Shown: piece after piece, positions 7,927-10,123 of the stretch
Layout: the number at the start of each line of letters is the position of its first letter
Numbering within the stretch: position 1 is the first letter of the stretch
From: JAGOUU01 sp964609155
Lineage (GTDB): Bacteria > Pseudomonadota > Gammaproteobacteria > JAGOUU01
Assembly (NCBI GenBank): GCA_964609155.1
Contig: CAZSRF010000049.1
Coordinates: 1 to 10,123 of the forward strand
Reading direction: 5' to 3'
Length of the DNA: 10,123 nucleotides
Position numbers and translations under genes: made by a program
Notes under the pieces: model-generated
The model's input: the letters and a program-made list of their open reading frames with translations, nothing else
The model's database searches: none
What the model was told of the DNA's origin: nothing

Positions 7927-8107
7927 TATGATTAATATTTATTATTTCTTGTCCTCTATCTTGCCGCCACTTTAAATACATCTGTTGAACCTTTAAAGTA
8001 TTATTTAACACTATATTAAGCAATTTTGTCATAATGAACATTGTTAATATTAATGTCACTGTTAATTCCCATAGATTAAATGCTTTTGTAAACTTTAAAG
8101 TTTTCAT
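7913..8107 (-). CDS. 64-aa prepilin-like mini-pilin
   Basis: A very short protein with a clear prepilin N-terminus: basic leader MKTLKFTKA, then FNLWELTVTL with Glu14 at +5 and cleavage predicted after Ala9. One hydrophobic helix (about 10-35) follows, then a short polar tail ending at residue 64. The family helix is complete but there is almost no globular domain, whereas PilV/FimT-type minor pilins run to roughly 130-180 residues. It could be a real mini-pilin that forms a helix-only subunit, or the remnant of a truncated pilV/fimT gene. It is the first gene of the minus-strand train and overlaps the PilW-like gene. No upstream in-frame extension is possible (TAA four codons before the ATG). 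No spaced Shine-Dalgarno is seen; see the promoter at 8114-8142, which would yield a leaderless message. Confidence 0.62.
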   Translation of the reverse strand: MKTLKFTKAFNLWELTVTLILTMFIMTKLLNIVLNNTLKVQQMYLKWRQDRGQEIININHNASS

Positions 8108-8113
8108 CCTAAA

Positions 8114-8142
8114 ATATTATTGATATTATTTACTCGTGTCAA
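8114..8142 (-). promoter_or_regulatory. Sigma-70-type promoter of the pilin/lipid gene train
   Basis: The minus strand shows a perfect -35 TTGACA (8142-8137), a 17-base spacer, and TAATAT (8119-8114; four of six matches, keeping A2 and T6). Only six bases separate the -10 from the ATG at 8107, so transcription would start at or within a base or two of the start codon. That gives a leaderless mRNA, which fits the absence of a Shine-Dalgarno. Confidence 0.5.
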
Positions 8143-8213
8143 TTAAAATGTAGGAAATTGACCATATAGTTTTAAGGCAAATTTCTATTGCGCAAAGAGC
8201 TAACTTAAGTTAT

Positions 8214-8225
8214 TGTTCATGAACA
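8214..8225. promoter_or_regulatory. 12-bp perfect palindrome, candidate TetR operator
   Basis: TGTTCATGAACA is a perfect palindrome in the 247-bp region between the divergent pilin-train and tetR starts. TetR-family repressors usually bind palindromes in the divergent region beside their own gene, so this is a reasonable autoregulatory operator candidate. It lies about 130 bp from the tetR ATG and about 72 bp upstream of the -35 of the pilin promoter, which would suit action on an unidentified promoter between them. No other palindrome this good was seen in the gap. Confidence 0.35.
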
Positions 8226-8226
8226 G

Positions 8227-8244
8227 ATGAGACTGCTTTCTCAT
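8227..8244 (+). other. Small hairpin followed by A/T-rich run
   Basis: ATGAGA and TCTCAT form a 6-bp stem with a 6-base loop, starting one base after the palindrome. An A-run and then a T-run (8249-8264) follow. It could be a weak attenuator or just DNA structure; it is not strong enough to call a terminator. Confidence 0.2.
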
Positions 8245-8354
8245 AGATTAAAAAATATTTTTTTGATGCTTAGATCTTAATAGTATTTAGAAAAAAAAGA
8301 ATCAGACAAATAACCAAGTAATTCATTAGATTATTAATATAAGTAGGAGATACC

Positions 8355-8924
8355 ATGCCAAGACAATCAGACAAAAGAGTTCGTTTAGTAAAGTCTGCGA
8401 AATCTTTATTATTAAAAAAAGGCTATAACGAAACGACACTTGCTGATATCGCACAGGAAGCTGATGTTCCATTAGGAAATGTGTATTATTATTTCAAAAC
8501 CAAAGAAGCTATCGGTCAAGCTGTTATTCAGCAACACATGCAAGATCTTGAAGCTTGTTTTATTAACTGGAACTTATTACCCAATGCAAAAGCAAGATTA
8601 AATGCTTTAACCGAATCAGGATTACAGCCTTTAGAAGAAACTATTAGCTGGGGCTGTTCTATCGGCAGTCTTTGTCAAGAATTATGCAAATCTAATTCTA
8701 TTTTATCAGAAGCAGCTGCAGGCTTAATGAATAAATTAATTGATTGGGTACAAACTCAATTCAAAGAACTAGGTAAAGATGATAAAGAGTCTAAATTATT
8801 AGCAATTAAACTTGTATCTTATATGCAAGGTCTTGCTTTATTATCTAATACATTCAAAGATGAGAATCTTGTTAAAGAACAGCAAAGCTCAGTTAACGAA
8901 TGGTTAGTTGAAGAAGCAGTATAG
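8355..8924 (+). CDS. TetR/AcrR-family transcriptional regulator
   Basis: A 189-aa protein of normal TetR length. The N-terminal DNA-binding domain (about 8-55) has the family pattern: AKSLLLKKGYNETTLADIAQEADVPLGNVYYYFKTKEAIG spans the helix-turn-helix, with YYYFKTKEA at 44-52 the hallmark. The C-terminal ligand domain is helical, with SWGCSIGSLCQELCKS at 98-113. It carries four cysteines (68, 101, 107, 111). The GC at 100-101 sits about where NemR of E. coli has its redox-sensing Cys106, so sensing of electrophiles or oxidants is possible; this is inference from an eye alignment. An excellent AGGAGA Shine-Dalgarno (8345-8350) sets the start. It is transcribed divergently from the pilin/lipid train, which makes that train a natural candidate target along with the gene itself. 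No efflux or reductase gene is adjacent. Confidence 0.9.
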   Translation: MPRQSDKRVRLVKSAKSLLLKKGYNETTLADIAQEADVPLGNVYYYFKTKEAIGQAVIQQHMQDLEACFINWNLLPNAKARLNALTESGLQPLEETISWGCSIGSLCQELCKSNSILSEAAAGLMNKLIDWVQTQFKELGKDDKESKLLAIKLVSYMQGLALLSNTFKDENLVKEQQSSVNEWLVEEAV

Positions 8925-8935
8925 TATAAAGAATA

Positions 8936-8985
8936 AATCCCTTTGTGAATATTGTGAATGTCATGAATGCCACCACAAAGGGATT
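8936..8985. terminator. Hairpin between convergent tetR and OTU genes
   Basis: AATCCCTTTGTG (8936-8947) and its exact reverse complement (8974-8985) form a 12-bp perfect stem around a 26-base loop, 11 bp after the tetR stop and 10 bp beyond the OTU stop on the other strand. There is no run of T on either side, only a mildly T-rich stretch on the minus-strand exit. It may act as a bidirectional terminator or an mRNA-end stabiliser. The loop is long for a classical intrinsic terminator. Confidence 0.5.
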
Positions 8986-8995
8986 ACTAAACAGA

Positions 8996-9898
8996 TTAAC
9001 GTGTAAGCCCAGCTACACGTCCAGCAAGAGCTTGGTGCTGACGTATCTCTTCTAACAATGCTCGTGCCGGCCCCCCCCCCCTATCAACATCATGGCGTGT
9101 TAGTCCTCTGTAGTGATTGGTACCGTTATAATGAATAAAGATGGGTTCTCCTGCTAAGTCTGTGTGGCCGTCAGCCGCCTTATCAAATAAATCAGCCCTA
9201 TCTCCAGTAATCACGACAATGGGCCTATCTAAGCTTCTTGCAAGAGCTATAATTTCTACATCTGTTGCATAAACTCTTGCTTCTCTCATTTTAGCAATAT
9301 AAGCTGTATAATATTCTGTGTCTCTATCTATAGTTAAACTTCCTTGACCATCCCCAGCGCCATAAACATTTGGAGTCTCTTTATCCCTATCAAAATTGCA
9401 ACCTGCCGGTACGTTAGCTCCTTCGCTTTCAATCGCCTCTCTTACATGCTCAATTAAAGGCTCTACTGGCCCTATATATGTGGCGAGATTCCCTTCTAGC
9501 TCATGACAAGCGAAAACTCTTAACTGAGCCGCATTTTGCCCAGGAATGCTATATGCAACTGCTGCAAATAGGCAATCACCATCATTAGGCGTTTCAACCC
9601 TTGCAAAGTGAGTAGCAAATATATCACGAATGTTTCTTGATGCTCTTCCAGTCGGTGTACCCGGGAGTGAAACAGGCCCCAAGCTTGATGATGATGGTGA
9701 TCGTGTAGGGACTGGACTGGGAACAGCCGCAGCAGCAGCAACAGGAACAACTGCAGGAGCAACAGGAGTAGCGGCAGTAGTGGCAGGAGCAACAGGAGTA
9801 GCGGCAGTAGTGGCAGCAGCAACAGGAGTAGCTGCAGCAACAGGAGTACCCTCCAAGGTCACAACAGGAGCAGCAGCTGGCTTATGAGCAGCAGTCAT
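8996..9898 (-). CDS. OTU-family cysteine protease, likely deubiquitinase effector
   Basis: A 300-aa protein. Residues 1-80 are low-complexity Ala/Pro/Thr/Val with TPVA repeats. Residues about 95-266 are an OTU domain, whose members cleave ubiquitin chains. TPNDGDCLFAAVAYSI holds the catalytic Asp106 and Cys109. The middle has ATDVEIIALARSLDRPIVVI, and HYNGTNHYRGL holds the general-base His262, so the triad is intact. The C-terminal tail (267-300) is Arg/Ala-rich and follows an 11-G tract. Bacterial OTU proteins are typically secreted effectors of host-associated bacteria. No signal peptide is seen, and any secretion system is unknown. This ATG has a modest TTAGG Shine-Dalgarno, but the original start was probably at 10032, out of frame now by a 5-bp duplication. 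The gene is visibly more GC-rich than all neighbours, suggesting transfer or repeat-driven composition. Confidence 0.82.
   Translation of the reverse strand: MTAAHKPAAAPVVTLEGTPVAAATPVAAATTAATPVAPATTAATPVAPAVVPVAAAAAVPSPVPTRSPSSSSLGPVSLPGTPTGRASRNIRDIFATHFARVETPNDGDCLFAAVAYSIPGQNAAQLRVFACHELEGNLATYIGPVEPLIEHVREAIESEGANVPAGCNFDRDKETPNVYGAGDGQGSLTIDRDTEYYTAYIAKMREARVYATDVEIIALARSLDRPIVVITGDRADLFDKAADGHTDLAGEPIFIHYNGTNHYRGLTRHDVDRGGGPARALLEEIRQHQALAGRVAGLTR
9071..9081 (-). repeat. Eleven-G homopolymer tract inside the OTU gene
   Basis: Eleven consecutive C on the plus strand (G on the coding strand) span codons 273-276 (Arg-Gly-Gly-Gly), just after the OTU catalytic His. In otherwise AT-rich DNA this length is striking and prone to slippage. 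With 10 G the protein would end six codons after the Gly run at a TAG (9052-9054). With 12 G it would read on to a TGA at 8961-8963, gaining a Trp-rich hydrophobic tail. Confidence 0.95.
9756..9860 (-). repeat. 30-bp tandem repeats coding Ala/Thr/Pro/Val stretch
   Basis: Two identical 30-bp units (9756-9785 and 9786-9815) are followed by a shortened, degenerate third containing two further GCAACAGGAGTA cores. Each full unit codes ten residues built around ATPVAP/TTAA. They form the extended N-terminal linker of the OTU protein, and copy-number change would stay in frame (30 = 10 codons). Confidence 0.85.
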
Positions 9899-10032
9899 AA
9901 GAGGCCTAACCTCAGAGCCTCTAGAAGATGAAAAAAGAAAACGAAAAAATCTCCCTATAGCTCTAAAAAAGCTGATTATATTATAGGACTAAAGAATCTA
10001 CTAAAAAAACCTGCTCTATGTTCTCTTGCCAT
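9899..10032 (-). pseudogene. Out-of-frame N-terminal segment of the OTU gene
   Basis: An ATG at 10032-10030, nine bases after an AAGAGGG Shine-Dalgarno (10048-10042), opens MAREHRAGFFSRFF and hits TAA at 9978-9976 after 18 residues. The OTU frame is itself open upstream of its own ATG as far as a TAG at 9991-9989. A tandem ATAAT pair lies exactly between the two. Deleting one ATAAT joins them into one frame with 43 codons before the annotated OTU Met (343 aa in total). The joined segment is Phe/Arg-rich, with FF pairs spaced every four to seven residues (FFSRFFS, then SFFRAIGRFFRFLF) and a Ser-rich linker, as for an amphipathic membrane-binding helix. As sequenced it is either a frameshifted leader, an 'off' state of a switch, or an 18-residue upstream ORF. 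A sequencing error is possible. Confidence 0.65.
9975..9984 (-). repeat. Tandem ATAAT duplication causing frameshift
   Basis: Plus strand ATTATATTAT, that is two direct 5-bp copies (ATAAT twice on the coding strand). One copy gives an uninterrupted 343-codon gene; two copies put the TAA stop in frame. Confidence 0.8.
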
Positions 10033-10053
10033 GATAATTAACCCTCTTGATAT

Positions 10054-10091
10054 ATTATAATACATTATAAACCTCAGTTCTGGATAAGCAA
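10054..10091 (-). promoter_or_regulatory. Promoter of the extended OTU gene
   Basis: On the minus strand TTGCTT (10091-10086), a 16-base spacer and a perfect TATAAT (10069-10064) precede the AAGAGGG Shine-Dalgarno and the ATG at 10032. A second TATAAT lies at 10059-10054. The implied leader is about 25 bases. The full promoter, ribosome-site and ATG order in front of 10032 argues that this is the real start of the gene. Beyond 10091 to the end of the window I see nothing assignable. Confidence 0.5.
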
Positions 10092-10123
10092 TAGATAAAA
10101 AAATAACAGCTCATTTATGGTAA

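Noticed and set aside
8158..8186. TTGACC as a -35 for tetR
   Set aside because: No acceptable -10 lies 16-18 bases downstream, and it is about 190 bases from the tetR start.
9520..9887. Leu-rich and Ala/Gly-rich ORFs in other frames over the OTU repeat region
   Set aside because: They are by-products of the repetitive Ala/Pro codons of the OTU gene. No Shine-Dalgarno or family signature is seen, and the OTU frame is the one with an intact domain.
8105..9898. CRISPR array, IS element or tRNA around the OTU gene
   Set aside because: The 30-bp repeats are adjacent without spacers and in coding frame; no transposase, terminal inverted repeats or tRNA cloverleaf were seen.
9900..9922. Hairpin AGAGGC/GCCTCT overlapping the OTU Shine-Dalgarno as a riboswitch or thermosensor
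   Set aside because: Only a 6-bp stem with an 11-base loop, and the region is better explained as coding in the joined 343-codon frame.

Overview
The window is AT-rich apart from one gene. It suggests a gammaproteobacterium, probably host-associated or intracellular (Legionellales-like is my guess from gene content, not proven). Supporting signs are a fused LplT-PlsC-Aas phospholipid repair protein, minor type IV pilins of the PilW/PilX kind, a GGDEF protein, and an OTU-family cysteine protease typical of effectors that act on host ubiquitin.

Layout. Positions 1-80 hold nothing I can assign. At 81-713 (-) is a zeta-class GST/maleylacetoacetate isomerase. It is divergent from a GAF-like/GGDEF diguanylate cyclase at 999-1925 (+), across a 285-bp gap with only a weak promoter candidate. 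The GGDEF gene meets tail-to-tail (11-bp overlap) the last gene of a six-gene minus-strand train that runs from 8107 down to 1915. In order of transcription the train holds a 64-aa mini-pilin, a PilW-like minor pilin, a PilX-like minor pilin that has no ATG/GTG/TTG start near its N-terminus, the LplT-PlsC-Aas fusion, a crotonase, and an HSDL2-like short-chain dehydrogenase. Gaps are 39 bp or less, or the genes overlap, so the train could be one operon. A TTGACA-N17-TAATAT promoter sits so close to the first ATG that its mRNA would be leaderless. The three lipid/acyl-CoA genes look like a phospholipid reacylation and fatty-acid module behind a minor-pilin module.

Divergent from the train is a TetR-family regulator (8355-8924, +), with a perfect 12-bp palindrome in the shared 247-bp intergenic region. 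A 12-bp-stem hairpin separates it from the convergent OTU protease gene (8996-9898, -).

Most interesting region. The OTU gene is visibly more GC-rich than its neighbours and has an Ala/Pro/Thr repeat N-terminus. It carries two slippage-prone sites. One is an 11-G tract near the C-terminus. The other is a tandem ATAAT duplication upstream. Removing one ATAAT copy fuses the OTU frame to a further 43 codons that begin at an ATG (10032) with a strong Shine-Dalgarno and a promoter. The gene as sequenced is therefore either frameshifted or switchable. The other notable case is the Aas-type adenylation domain: it has lost its ATP-binding motifs and its whole C-terminal subdomain, while the flippase and acyltransferase parts remain intact.
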